Shown in pieces: positions 12,984 through 24,579 of a DNA stretch of 64,000 nt. How positions within the stretch are numbered: the first letter of the stretch is position 1; every line of letters starts with the position of its first letter. Source of the DNA: Plazaster borealis (taxonomy: Eukaryota; Echinodermata; Asteroidea; Forcipulatida; Labidiasteridae); contig CM037470.1 of assembly GCA_021014325.1 (NCBI GenBank), positions 1,116,001 to 1,180,000 of the forward strand. The letters are read 5' to 3'. The notes beneath the pieces were generated by a model. The model had not been told where the DNA came from. It worked only from the letters and a program-made list of their open reading frames with translations, and searched no databases. Made by a program: the position numbers and the translations under genes.

Positions 12984-13056
12984 GGCTAGATAGCTCAGTT
13001 GGTAGAGCGCCGGCACGTTAAACCGGAGGTCGTTGGTTCAAATCCCACTCTAGTCA
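12984..13056 (+). tRNA. tRNA-Asn(GTT)-like sequence, copy 2
   Basis: Identical in its 73 bases to the copy at 12666-12738, including the C at position 33 and both stem mismatches. It lies in the second tandem unit. Confidence 0.5.
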
Positions 13057-13297
13057 ATTTTTCTTTGTTCAACCCAAAATCATTTAATATTTATCCAGTC
13101 AGTTTCCTTGTGGTCCATTACTTGAATTATATGATATATAAAAAAGTCGCATCCTTAAGGTGATCCCCGGCTGCCGCTTCCCAGGTTGTATCGTATGGGT
13201 GTGATCCCTGGCTACACGGCAGTTTGCGGTTGAATGGCTTTCTGACTGGCACCCCCCGAACAAAGATATTGACAAAATAGGGAGACCGCCAACATAG

Positions 13298-13370
13298 GGC
13301 TAGATAGCTCAGTTGGTAGAGCGCCGGCACGTTAAACCGGAGGTCGTTGGTTCAAATCCCACTCTAGTCA
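13298..13370 (+). tRNA. tRNA-Asn(GTT)-like sequence, copy 3
   Basis: Identical in its 73 bases to the other two copies. It lies in the third unit, which is cut short by a TA repeat soon after the tRNA-like block. Confidence 0.5.
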
Positions 13371-13397
13371 ATTTTTCTTTGTTCAACCCAAAATCAT

Positions 13398-13398
<1 letters not shown>

Positions 13399-13424
<26 letters not shown>
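13399..13424. repeat. (TA)n microsatellite, right of tRNA-like array
   Basis: The TA run replaces the expected continuation of the third tandem unit after CCCAAAATCAT. Confidence 0.9.
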
Positions 13425-13429
<5 letters not shown>

Positions 13430-13761
13430 TATCCAAGACTTGACGACGAATGGAGGCCTTACCTTCACCAAACAAAAATAATACTATAATGTAAATCAGA
13501 ATTCATAAATTAAGTGTATAGCCCTAACCTTGAAGTGGCCGTCCGGCCTTGTGATGTTAGGCGATCTCTCATAAAAAGAAAAACATAAAATAAAATTATG
13601 CCCTTTTCGAAACGTAGGCTTAGGCTACGGCTTTAGCTCCGGCTTTGGCTCCGGCTTTGCCTCCAACCGTCATTTGGGATACCTGCACTTTAATTACGGG
13701 ACTTTAATACAGGTTGACGTTAGCCGGAGCCAAAACCTATGTCGTGGTTTCGTAAATTGGG

Positions 13762-14040
13762 AGGTCGGGTTGGCGTATGTGGTATCTTTCCTCGCCTTCC
13801 ACCTCTAGGACCCCGGTTCAAATCACGCCGGGGGCACTACGTGGATTGGGTTTTCAGTCCCTATCTTACTGCGTGAGTTTTTCCCTGGAATAATTCTCTT
13901 GGGTTTTCCCTCCCACATCTAAAACTGAAACTTCCTTGTCTTCTCTCTTGGGTTCTTGGCTAGTAGGCCTACAGTGATTAAGTTCGCTTTTCTGAGAGTC
14001 ATTGGCTTCACAACCAGAATAAATGAAATGAAATGAAATG
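13762..14040 (+). mobile_element. tRNA-derived SINE
   Basis: Has an RNA polymerase III B-box-like string CCGGTTCAAATCACGCC near 13813, a body with GGATTGGGTTTTCAGTCC, and a simple-repeat tail of GAAAT units at about 14022-14040. This head-body-tail order is typical of SINEs. The A box is weak. Just upstream (13610-13745) is a block rich in GGCTTTGGCTCCGGC motifs, reminiscent of the Harbinger-type ends at 46835 and 52223. Confidence 0.6.
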
Positions 14041-14460
14041 GATAAAATTGCCGTAGGCCTATAGTGATATAAGAATGATGTCAAAATGGGATTCAGAGAA
14101 ATTTACATTGATATAAATATCCGTTTTACAATGTATGTTTACTTGGAAACGGTTTTGGCAGGTAGCCGAAGTATCCGATGTTAGTCTTACCGAGAAGCAT
14201 TTAAAAATTAACATACACTGTATAACAAAATGACATCAAAATGATTTACCACGAAACGTATGATATACTTCCTGATCAGATCATTTTAGATAAAATGTCG
14301 TCTTACAATCTGATTTTTCGTGGAAGTTGTTTTGGCGGGAACTTAATGCCTTTAAAAGCTGCGGCAGCACATATCCTGCACCTACGGTGGTTTTGAACGC
14401 TACACTCTATGCGAGATGCACATGTGATTATGTATACGAGGCTTTTTTATGAGCGCCTTC

Positions 14461-14870
14461 TAATTGTGACGGCTGTTGTCAGCACATGCTGACATATTTC
14501 AATATTTCCATTGTCTTATTAACCACATCGTACACATTGGCCAGATCATAATGCCATGATAGTCTAAACTGGACCGTGCCACACGTCCTGGAGGGGGTGT
14601 CAATCAACATGGGTGAATGATTTGGTCAGGAGGGGGAGGCAGGACAAAACTCGGTCAGCATTCTTTATGTAATCGGTTTGTCAATTGTCATAGAAACTTA
14701 ATTATAAAACTTAATTAATAAAGCAAACTAAACAAATAAGCGCACTTATATCAAAACATTATTGAAACCCCCCCGAAAAAAACCTCTTAACCTACGGAAA
14801 AAATTGGTCAGCATGTGCTAGCAACGTACCGCAGGGTCGTTGCAACCAAACAGGTTCCTCGTTGGAGGGT
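14461..14870 (+). mobile_element. Family C MITE, full-length copy
   Basis: Starts with GTTGTCAGCACATGCTGACA and ends with TCAGCATGTGCTAGCAACG, giving inverted ends. The interior has CTGGACCGTGCCACACGTCC, shared with 18434-19012 and, inverted, with 5490-5690. No open frame of its own. Confidence 0.75.
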
Positions 14871-16332
14871 TGGAAGGAAATGAAGAGGCCTTGTGGTAGA
14901 AAGAAGAAGACGGGAGGAGGAGGAGAAAAGAAGCAAAACAATGACAATATTTCTATGAGCTGACTCACCCGGCCTTCTTGTGGAGTGGATAAAGGTGTTA
15001 TTTTGTTGTAGTGGGGGGGGGGGGCAGATAGGGGAAACATTTGGGTGAGTGAATTGTGCCGTTGGTGATACAAGCATGGCATTTTAAACATTGTCAAAGT
15101 TTGTCATGGGAAAGATTTGGCTATAAGGCCGTCGCAGATTAAAATTTTGAAAATAAACTGGTAGAAGAAAAAGCATTGTTTACATTTTAAAAAATGGCTG
15201 CTGTTATTAAAAAAACAACGTCTGAGATGTTCCCATAGCCAAATATCTTTCTTATGAGTGTGTGCCAAATTCCATGCTTATCTCATCAAAGGCACAATCC
15301 CATCATATCTGCCGTACCATTAGATATTTGATATTCTAACATTAAAGTAATTTCAATGTGTGAAATAAATAACAATTATTTCTCTAGCGCTCCAGAGTTT
15401 CATGAGGCTATGATGCCGACCACAGGTCACAGTGGTGGAAGCGCAACTATACTTTGACTATTATTTTAAGAAGACAATTTACGGTAATGTATTTACCGTT
15501 TACTATTGGTTTGGACCTTGTGTAGGTTCTTGTTTTTAGTTTGTGTCCGGTTTGCAACAAGTTTGGTATCCTGGATAATTGAATACAAAACTGTTTTCAA
15601 AGGCTGTGGCATAAATTGAAACAAGCAAAAATGTTTATTCCTTGTTTCATTATGGAGTCTTAGTATAAATAACAATTATTTCTCCTGTTGGCTTCGTGTA
15701 AACCTGTAGATGAGATCCAACCTGAATGTTGTAAATCGGTGCAATCATCTTGTGTACTTATACATGGTCTATTTGGACGGCATTCATGTTATGTAAACAC
15801 TGTCTTCAACTACTATATTCATAATGACTAACACTCGAGTCATGCAATGTTTTGAAGTACAAATACGCAAGCCTTGCCATCGAAATACCTTTACTTACTA
15901 GCCAAACTGTTTCTCGCACGTAAACAAATACACCTTTAGTTACCATGAAAACCAAACGTGCATGTATGTTTTTATATCATATCGATTGCGAGGAGCATCC
16001 TATTGTTTACACACCTTTAGTGCCCTCCTTGTTATTAGCTTTCCGATCGGTCTTCTGATAATGACGTCGGGATGAAGGGATTATAATCGATGGAGTCTAC
16101 CCGTACGAACACCTGAAGAGTCCTTGTGTTGTATTTACCTGGTCGGATAGTCCGCTCTCGAGGGCTAATTAAACCCAGGTATGGAATATTGACATACAAA
16201 CAAAACATGAACCATTATTATTACTCGAGGATGGATTCGCAATTTTTTAATTTTGATTAGCAGAGGTGTTTTTGTTGTTGTATATAATGTCTTATTTCTT
16301 ATGATGGAGTGTGGGTTGTATGTGTTACTGTC
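14871..16332. other. Non-coding stretch, nothing recognised
   Basis: Contains a G run (about 15010-15023) and otherwise AT-rich DNA. The Pro/Ser-rich minus-strand frames at 14792-15097 are explained by GA-rich composition. Confidence 0.45.
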
Positions 16333-16770
16333 AGTGTATCCAGGCAGCACATCATGAGTGGTATATCTTAGCTTGAACCATCGTATGTCTTAAAGAAGCA
16401 AGAGACTTAATATTACTGTCTTTAGTCTCTTGCTTCTTTAGCTCCTTGAGCATCATTGAGTGACGGATATGTGCGCTATAAGAAGCCACTATTATTATTA
16501 TTAAAGACATTAGTTTATGTACACAATTCAGTCTTAAACTCTCAGTGTACCCAGGCGTCATAGCGATGATTAGTATCTTAGCATGAACTACCGTATGTCT
16601 TAAATAAACAAGAGACTAAAGACATTCATGTATGTACACAATTCAGTCTTAAACTCTCAGTGTACCCAGCCAAGCATAGCGATGATAAGTATCTTGGGGG
16701 TGAACTACCGTATGTCTTAAAGAAACAAGAGACTAAAGATAGTAATTTAATTACACAATTCAGTCTTAAA
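16333..16770. repeat. Tandem repeat, about 115-bp unit with SINE-tail insertion
   Basis: Three units share ACACAATTCAGTCTTAAACT, CTCAGTGTACCCAG and ACCGTATGTCTTAAA. The first unit is interrupted at about 16440-16505 by GGATATGTGCGCTATAAGAA followed by ATT repeats, which reads like the 3' tail of a tRNA-derived SINE. Confidence 0.75.
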
Positions 16771-18197
16771 TTCACACCATCCATGTATGCATTTCTTATC
16801 TTTAATAATCACTGTATTGTAGATAACTATATTACAACTTATATCCTGAATGTTTACACACTGCAGTATTTACCAGCAGTCTGAGTCCTCAAGTGGGGTT
16901 GGGGATATCACCTCCTCCGAACACAACCTTTTTCTTTCTGTCTTTCTTTCTTTGATAAAACACTCTATTATTTTATTTTATTTATTTTTCTTCTTTACCC
17001 TGGGGAGACCTCTCAGTGAAACACTGTTTTTCAGAGGTGCCCAGCATCTACAATCAAACATTGAAATTAAAATTAAATTACTAAATGCCTAAGAACATAT
17101 TTAAAAAAGATAAAAACAGCCAAATTAAAATAAAGGCCACGGAAATACGACAACAGCACAGAATCGTCAACCACAAGTACATGTACAATAAATACAAAGG
17201 TAAAAAATCTGGGCCAGCCAGGAAAAGCAACTCATCTATTAGAATTTCAAATTTGTGTTTCTGTGTTTTGAAACTTGCTACAGTAGGGGGCAAGGGATTC
17301 TTAAAAATGCCCAGGTGAGAATTGATCCGGATTCCGAATCCTAACCATTTCCGGGTCAGGCTGACCCGCACACTGGTTAACAAATTGGATTTGAATTTGG
17401 ATTCTGCGTCAATTTGACTCATAATTGGGTCATTTTGACACAGATTCCGGGTCATACTGACCCACAAATGGGTCGGGCCCCGGGGGACTCAGGTGTTTTA
17501 TAGAGTGTAACTGTTTACTTGTCAATAATCTAAATATGTTCCTTTATTTGTACAAATTGAAACAAAACAAACAAGCAAACATTGGGTAAATCCATATTGT
17601 GTATACCCGAATCAAATCACCGTTTACCAAGCTAAGGTACTGAAGAAAATAGTCCAACTCTTTTTTTGAAGAAGAAAAAAAAAAAACCTGAAACAAAAAA
17701 TCTGAAATTCTAAAAATAGTTATCATTCCCTGTAATTGAAAAATGGTAAAGGCAACTGTTCGAACATCAGGGTCGAATGTAATTGATACTCGAGTGTTAT
17801 TGTAGTGGTATTAAAATGTGCAACCCAATGACTTATTAGGGAAAACATTTCTTCAATTACAGTAATTTATTTATCTACAAGTATTAGACCAATTATAAAT
17901 TTTAATTGTTGCAGATTATTTCAAATTGATCTAGGCAAGCAATTTTATGCATTGGTTTATAACTCTCTCACCTAAACCATCCATTTCTATTTTTATCTCG
18001 GCTGGCATAAACAGCGATATGTAATTCAGTTTGATAACCCATTTGCTCAAAAATAAAACAATTAAGAGTGGCACACATTTTTCCCGCATCGTAATCTTTT
18101 CCCTTGAAAGGTCTTTATTTTATTACTTGATTTACAGCAAGGTCCCCCATTGTTTTTTTCTGAGGTCAACTTATTGAAGTCACAGCACATTGACACA
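16771..18197. other. Non-coding stretch with a second GGTCA/TGACC cluster
   Basis: At 17335-17480 the motifs GGGTCA and TGACCC alternate several times, like the cluster at 1413-1605. The rest is AT-rich with no gene I can support. Confidence 0.4.
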
Positions 18198-18400
18198 GTG
18201 ACTGCATAATGCGTGCGGGTGTAATAACATTGGCAGAGATGTTCGACACACGGAACTAGGTCACCACTGGGAAAATAAGACAATACCTCACCTGCATACT
18301 GCGTGCGGATGTAATAACATTGGCAGAGATGTTCGACACACGAAACTAGGTCACCACTTGGAAAATAAGACAATACCACACCATCTCTTTCCTTACAGAG
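18198..18400 (-). repeat. Tandem duplication, about 105 bp, with exon-like edges
   Basis: Two units differ by a few bases and both contain GTGTGTCGAACATCTCTGCC on the minus strand. On that strand each unit is preceded by a pyrimidine tract ending CAG or AAG; one is followed by CAG|GTGAG. One frame stays open through both (130 codons in total). The two units read almost the same peptide. I do not recognise the peptide, and it could be chance. Confidence 0.5.
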
Positions 18401-18433
18401 CTGACACAAGTTGTGTTTTAGTTGAAAACATGC

Positions 18434-19012
18434 AGTGAGGGCCGTTATTGGCACATGCTGGCATATTTTAATATAAGGTCCATTGTCTTAACCACATTGT
18501 ACACACCGGTCAGCTCATATGCCATGATACCCTAAGCTGGACCATGCCACACGTCCAAGAGGGGGTGTCAATCAACAGGGGTCAGTGATATGGTTAGAAG
18601 CGGGCTGAACAAAACTATGCCAGCATCCTTCGTGAACAAAATCACTATGTCAATTGTCAATGGTAGATGAAACCGAATTATATAACTTAAATAATTAAGC
18701 AAACGAATAAGCTTAAATTAATCTAGGCAATACCTGCAGTCGATTTCACCAAGCTCTTCCTAACTTAGGATTAATCATAGGCAATGCTAAGAGATAGGAC
18801 TAGTCTTAAGTTAGGACCAGTACTTAAGACTAGTCCTATCTCTTAGCATTGCCTAGGATTAATCCTAAGTTACGAAGAGTTTGGTGAATCCGACGGCTGG
18901 ACACCTAGATTTAAAAAATCGTTGACAAAACGCACATTTTTAACAAACTCTTCCGTCAGCATGTGCTGACATCGAACCACAGGGCCGTTGCAACCAAACA
19001 GGTCCCTCGCTG
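18434..19012 (+). mobile_element. Family C MITE hosting a nested palindromic element
   Basis: Left end GGCACATGCTGGCATA and right end GTCAGCATGTGCTGAC match the Family C ends at 14461-14870. The body has GGACCATGCCACACGTCC. A separate palindromic element (18739-18894) is inserted, which makes this copy longer than its relatives. Confidence 0.75.
18739..18894. mobile_element. Near-perfect palindromic MITE nested in Family C copy
   Basis: The arms pair over about 70 bases: GATTTCACCAAGCTCTTCCT on the left and AGAGTTTGGTGAATCCGAC on the right, with TAGGACTAGTCTTAAG facing CTTAAGACTAGTCCTA around the centre. It can fold as one hairpin. No open frame. Confidence 0.85.
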
Positions 19013-19512
19013 CCGGTTGTTAATCCAGGTTATTTTCCGTTAAGAGAACCACCATAATGACCTTTAACTTCGAACATGTAATAATTTTGTGTACATTTTT
19101 AATTGTTTTATTTCCATGGTAACAATGTTGTTGATGACGTGCAATCAGTTAAAAAAACTACTGTTTTCCAACTTTAAGATAACTTATACATTTAATATGT
19201 TGGTAAAACTTCTCTGCTCAATTTAAGGTGTACTTGATTTGAAGACTCTCAATTATTTAATTAACACATAATTCATAAGTAAATGTAGTGGTTGTCATGG
19301 CGATAGGTATATACCAAGCATCGCCATTAAATTGTGAAGAAAAATTTGTGGTGGTTAACTTTAATAGAAACTCAGTGAAGATCGAGACCTTTACATACGT
19401 TAACGCAGCACGTCATTCTTCGATACCAGCGGGACCGTTGCGAAAATTAACGGGTGACATTTTCAAGTCATCAGGGGGTAAATTATGCTGGGGGCGATTC
19501 TGTTCTATGTGT
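19013..19512. other. Non-coding stretch, nothing recognised
   Basis: No gene is supported. The frame from 19288 runs into the duplicated block without domain content. Confidence 0.4.
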
Positions 19513-20282
19513 ACAAACCATTCACATGGCAATTTGATTGGTATTTGTAATGATAATTATGTTTAAAGAACATATTTTGGTTTACAAAATATATTTCAAG
19601 TCTTACCTGAGATGGGTTTTTGAGTGCCTTTTCACAGGGGAACAATTAAAAGCCAACACAAACACCATCCAAACACTCCCAACAAAAACAAAACAAACAT
19701 ACTATAAACAGCAGCAACAAAAACGTCGACAACGACGACAACCAAAGTAGCAGCTCAACAACATAACGTGGGCTTACCAAAATAAAATGTCAAAGCGTGA
19801 CCTTAACTTTAATCCATGAAATATATCGAAGGTTTTGTTTTGTTTTTGTGGTAGCCCACTTACATTATCCTCTGCATAAAGTGAGGTTTACTTAGTCTTC
19901 TTACAGGCATGTCACACGAAGCAATATTGAACGGCAACCAGTTTCAGGCAATCTCTCCGAAAAGGAAAAAAATTCTCACACCAATTTGTACATAATTTTG
20001 TAGTGGATGATATCACATAAAAGAAGTGCTACTGGAGTGTTCCTTGTACATGCAATGCAGTAGGTTGCCTCGAAGATTGCCTCGTGTGACAAGGTAGTCA
20101 GGCAGTAGTAGCCCAAAGCCCTCTCTAGTCGATGATACCCCTTCCACATACAAACAACCTCACTGTCTCATTATTAAGACAAGTCATGTAAAGGTATCAA
20201 TCTTGAAGAAATGACGACCTCGTCTCTCTCTCTCACTTATCTTGAGACGTCCAGGCAGTTAATGAAATGCAAGCAATTAATT
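19513..20282. repeat. 770-bp direct tandem duplication, left copy
   Basis: The block starting ACAAACCATTCACATGGC repeats exactly 770 bp later at 20283. I see only two differences: CAAAGCGTGACC against CAAAGTGTGACC, and CAAGCAATTA against CAATCAATTA at the end. The 70-codon frame in each copy is repeated because the DNA is, and has no recognisable domain. Confidence 0.95.
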
Positions 20283-21052
20283 ACAAACCATTCACATGGC
20301 AATTTGATTGGTATTTGTAATGATAATTATGTTTAAAGAACATATTTTGGTTTACAAAATATATTTCAAGTCTTACCTGAGATGGGTTTTTGAGTGCCTT
20401 TTCACAGGGGAACAATTAAAAGCCAACACAAACACCATCCAAACACTCCCAACAAAAACAAAACAAACATACTATAAACAGCAGCAACAAAAACGTCGAC
20501 AACGACGACAACCAAAGTAGCAGCTCAACAACATAACGTGGGCTTACCAAAATAAAATGTCAAAGTGTGACCTTAACTTTAATCCATGAAATATATCGAA
20601 GGTTTTGTTTTGTTTTTGTGGTAGCCCACTTACATTATCCTCTGCATAAAGTGAGGTTTACTTAGTCTTCTTACAGGCATGTCACACGAAGCAATATTGA
20701 ACGGCAACCAGTTTCAGGCAATCTCTCCGAAAAGGAAAAAAATTCTCACACCAATTTGTACATAATTTTGTAGTGGATGATATCACATAAAAGAAGTGCT
20801 ACTGGAGTGTTCCTTGTACATGCAATGCAGTAGGTTGCCTCGAAGATTGCCTCGTGTGACAAGGTAGTCAGGCAGTAGTAGCCCAAAGCCCTCTCTAGTC
20901 GATGATACCCCTTCCACATACAAACAACCTCACTGTCTCATTATTAAGACAAGTCATGTAAAGGTATCAATCTTGAAGAAATGACGACCTCGTCTCTCTC
21001 TCTCACTTATCTTGAGACGTCCAGGCAGTTAATGAAATGCAATCAATTAATA
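20283..21052. repeat. 770-bp direct tandem duplication, right copy
   Basis: Second copy of the block at 19513-20282, directly adjacent, with about two base differences in 770. This fits a very recent duplication or the joining of two haplotypes by the assembler. An assembly gap follows within 600 bases. Confidence 0.95.
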
Positions 21053-21646
21053 AGTATCAAATGAACACAGAGGTACGCACTCATTTTGTTTCACAGCAGA
21101 CACTTCGTGTCAGACGACACCAAGTGACCTCTAGTAAGGTGGGTCTCCCTCACCGTGTACAAGTCTCCAAGTCGCCCAAACAACTGCCAATTTTCATAAT
21201 TGTCCGCGGTGCCAGCTGAGGCTCCAGGGCCGGAACAAAACCTTTTCCTTCTTCTTCTGACTGGAATAGACTTGTCTACCCGGTCATTGTAGGTCGTTTG
21301 TTTCGCACCTATAAAACAAGCAGTCCGGTATCCTTTTCTCTTCGTGTCACCATTAGCGTGTAACGGTGATGTTTTGGACGAAGAGTAGACTTTAGAGGTT
21401 TAGCTCCTGTCATTTTTCGCCCTGAAGGAAGCACAACTCTCAGTGCCCTGGCGTTCAACTGCAATTTGAAACCGTGCATATCCGAGACCCCATTACTGTA
21501 GTCTCACATAGATGTAGCGAAGTTTAAGACTTGCTGTCACACTCAACACTTGAGACGTTATTGCTTTAGGGACTTTCAAGATGTCCGTCTTGAAAGACGC
21601 TCTAAAAACTGGCAATGTGACTGGATTTGTCCCCTAAGGTAACAAA
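21053..21646. other. Unassigned stretch next to gap, possible TATA box and hairpin
   Basis: A TATAAAA lies at 21310-21316, and a 9-bp hairpin (CTTTCAAGA / TCTTGAAAG, 6-base loop) at 21573-21596. The region is GC-richer than its flank and could hold a promoter, but any transcribed exon may be lost in the gap. Nothing here identifies a gene. Confidence 0.3.
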
Positions 21647-22146
21647 NNNNNNNNNNNNNNNNNNNNNNNNNNNNNNNNNNNNNNNNNNNNNNNNNNNNNN
21701 NNNNNNNNNNNNNNNNNNNNNNNNNNNNNNNNNNNNNNNNNNNNNNNNNNNNNNNNNNNNNNNNNNNNNNNNNNNNNNNNNNNNNNNNNNNNNNNNNNNN
21801 NNNNNNNNNNNNNNNNNNNNNNNNNNNNNNNNNNNNNNNNNNNNNNNNNNNNNNNNNNNNNNNNNNNNNNNNNNNNNNNNNNNNNNNNNNNNNNNNNNNN
21901 NNNNNNNNNNNNNNNNNNNNNNNNNNNNNNNNNNNNNNNNNNNNNNNNNNNNNNNNNNNNNNNNNNNNNNNNNNNNNNNNNNNNNNNNNNNNNNNNNNNN
22001 NNNNNNNNNNNNNNNNNNNNNNNNNNNNNNNNNNNNNNNNNNNNNNNNNNNNNNNNNNNNNNNNNNNNNNNNNNNNNNNNNNNNNNNNNNNNNNNNNNNN
22101 NNNNNNNNNNNNNNNNNNNNNNNNNNNNNNNNNNNNNNNNNNNNNN
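21647..22146. other. Assembly gap (500 N)
   Basis: Exactly 500 N, a round number that suggests a gap of unknown or nominal size. Frames translated across it are artefacts. Confidence 0.99.
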
Positions 22147-22867
22147 AACTTTGTATTGGTGGATTACCCTTTGGCGGTCAACACAACAAAAAAATACAAG
22201 AACCCTGAAAATGAAGAAGTACAACTTTGTGTTTAGTTCCTCAAAGTCTGGAAAACGTTTCATTGGTATTTAGAATGTTTTCGGAACTGTTTTAAAATCA
22301 TAAAATGAGGCTCATAGGTGCTCCCATATAGGGGAAAAGACCGCAGGATGTAGTTCACAATTTTTACTGTAGACCAGAGTTTTTTTTCACAAGACCAGAA
22401 CAAAAATAAGAAAACACAGTTAATATTTTAAAATGTGAACAAGCACTAAGCAGGACTCCAATTTGGGGTGAAAATCCACAAGACCGCAAGTTTACTGGAC
22501 CAGAATTTGTTTACAAGATCAGAATTTAAATTATAAACAAATTCCTACACAGTTTTAAATTGATTTAATTTGAAGCACCAAGATTTATCTCATTTGTAAG
22601 AATTGTTCAATAGGCCTATTCAACAGAATTGAAGGAGATTTATCGACTGAAATTCAACATTAAAAACAAAAACACAAGATCACAGGACTTGTCCGGTCCT
22701 GAGTTTACAAAGCCAAATGCTACAATGGTGTATGATCATTGGACTTTGGCCTCTTGACCAGTAAATTTTGATGCCTATTCAAACAACAAATTGATTTAAA
22801 GCAACTCTACAGTACATGAGCATATTTGTTCAAATAATCCTCTTTTCCTGTTATAAAATACTCTCCC
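22147..22867. other. Non-coding stretch with repeated AGACCAGAA-like motif
   Basis: Short strings such as AAGACCAGAAC, CAAGACCGCAAG, GGACCAGAATTT and CAAGATCAGAATTT recur between 22335 and 22525, perhaps a decayed tandem repeat. No gene is seen. Confidence 0.35.
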
Positions 22868-23248
22868 TAAAGGGATTGTATACATTTGGAAATTGGAACC
22901 CACTCTTTGTTTCAATCCTATATAAATGTGTAAAATTTCATTTCAAAAGGTGGAAGCGTTTTTGAGATATTGCTGAAAATCTGGAGCGGTTATGTCCACG
23001 CAGGAAGAATAATCTGCAATTTGGAATACACAATCTGAGAAACGTTACGGTCAGTAATGCGTCTCAGATTCAAATTTGTTGGGATAAAAAGTGACCTTTT
23101 TCCATAACCGCAGTACTGACTAAAGTGAAAAGTTTCTCAAAATGCATTATACTATCCAAAGCTGCTGCACTTCTTACATGTACCATGGAGGAAGAAAAGT
23201 ACGTTCTTATTGCCATTAATTTTCAGAGTCATTACCAAACGTATCATA
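22868..23248 (-). mobile_element. Family B MITE, inverted copy
   Basis: Starts TAAAGGGATTGTATACATTTGG (22868 on) and ends TCATTACCAAACGTATCAT. In reverse it matches 35515-35897 and 38400-38812, sharing GGAGCGGTTATGTCCA and CCATAACCGCAGTACTGAC. The right terminus is degraded. Confidence 0.8.
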
Positions 23249-24579
23249 GGCTACAGATCCATTAAATACTTTAATTCCTTTTCTCTATTTACAACTAAAG
23301 TAAATAAAGGAATAAAGCATGATTTTATAAACATACATGTATGTACACGCAAGGCCCCAGGGAGAACATGTAAAAATGTAAAACAGATGGGTTACAGTTA
23401 AAGAGGGGCCAATAAAAAAAAGTTTTTTTTGTGCACTCTCATTTTTGATTGTAATGGCGCGCGCGCGTAGCAGCACTTGCGTAATATGGGCTAAAAACAG
23501 AAGGTCTAGGCCTAAAGTGTGACCTAAAAATAGTGAGAAGTTGAAGTTATTACATGTACATGTATAAATGGAGAGGAGTCATCAATGACAGCATACAATG
23601 TGGATGCTCTACTGGTCTTTTTAGTGAGCATACCAGCTGTAGCACCCAGTAGTGGGTCCCTATTTCACCTTATTCTATCGTTGACCACTTGGACCTTTTG
23701 TTTTTTTTTTAAAGTTTTTGAACTTTTTTTTTTTGCCATGTTAAACACATGCATGCTCGTTTGTTATTTGTCACTAAATGGTCCAATGATGATAATAAAT
23801 AATAAAAAAAATAAAAAGTACAACTAGAACATAAATGAATGCTACAAACAAATAAAAAGTGAAGTGTAACTGTACAAAAGTAGACATTCTAGAGCCACAA
23901 GAAGTGTTTCTTTTTTTTCTTGGGACTTGGGATAGATTTTGAATTGAATTTTGTTTTTTTTTTGAGTTTTATAGACTTTTTTTTTGTTTGGACACTAGAG
24001 GAAAGGACATTTTCACGTTGTTTTAATGTTTTTAACAAAAAAAAAAATGTCAAAAAAACAAACAAAAAAAATTGTTGATGTTTTGTGTAACAATTCTGTC
24101 TCTCCATTAAACATGTCCACAAAATGTCAACAAATATGCAACATAAAATAAACATAAAATTCATTTTCTGTTTAAATTTACGTTTTCTGTTTTCAAAATT
24201 TGAAAATTTATCCATTGAAATATGAATCCATTGAAATACATAGTGAGGGCAAGTGTGGGGTGTTTTGATTGTTTTAACTTGACAAAACCGTTCAATTACC
24301 GTTGGTCGGCCAAATTGGTTGCACACACCATGGAGCTATAAACACACTTCCCCCGTCCCCCGCTCCCCATGCCCCCACAACAATGTTGCAGTAGTTGGAG
24401 CATGGGAAGAAAATTCCTCCATGGTTGGAGAGAGCAGACCGTGTAATGAGAGCCAACAATGACCGGGGCTGGGGGGGGGGGGTGGGTGTGGGGGCCCATC
24501 GAAATTTGACCGGTAGTAGTGTAGGCCGTGCACCGTATTAATAGGGGGATTAAATAAAATGTCTTCCAAATATACTCAC
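23249..24579. other. Non-coding stretch, A/T- and T-run rich
   Basis: Many T and A homopolymer runs (23700-24060) and one G run (24471-24482). If the exon at 24580-24695 is real, this is part of its first intron. I looked on the minus strand for a following exon continuing the UBA domain and did not find one. Confidence 0.4.

Larger units (their letters stand above)
12590..13397. repeat. Tandem array (2.5 units, about 316 bp) containing tRNA-Asn-like sequences
   Basis: Units begin at 12590, 12908 and 13222 with GTTTGCGGTTGAATGGC; spacing is 318 and 314 bp. Each unit has a tRNA-like block about 76 bp from its start and, in the two complete units, a tail with CCCGGCTGCCGCTTCCCAGG. The units differ by a handful of single-base and indel changes, so the amplification is recent. 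A diverged relative of the tRNA-like block and its downstream flank is found alone at 34400-34500, which suggests the unit derives from a SINE. Confidence 0.9.

Noticed and set aside
19538..20520. Two identical 70-codon frames as a duplicated gene
   Set aside because: They are identical because the DNA is a tandem duplication; the peptide has no domain and ends in a low-complexity Gln/Lys/Arg tract.
21573..21596. Histone-type 3' stem-loop
   Set aside because: The hairpin has a 9-bp stem and sequence unlike the conserved histone stem-loop, and no histone frame is nearby.
21627..22263. Long frames on both strands across the N run
   Set aside because: They consist of undetermined bases and have no evidential value.
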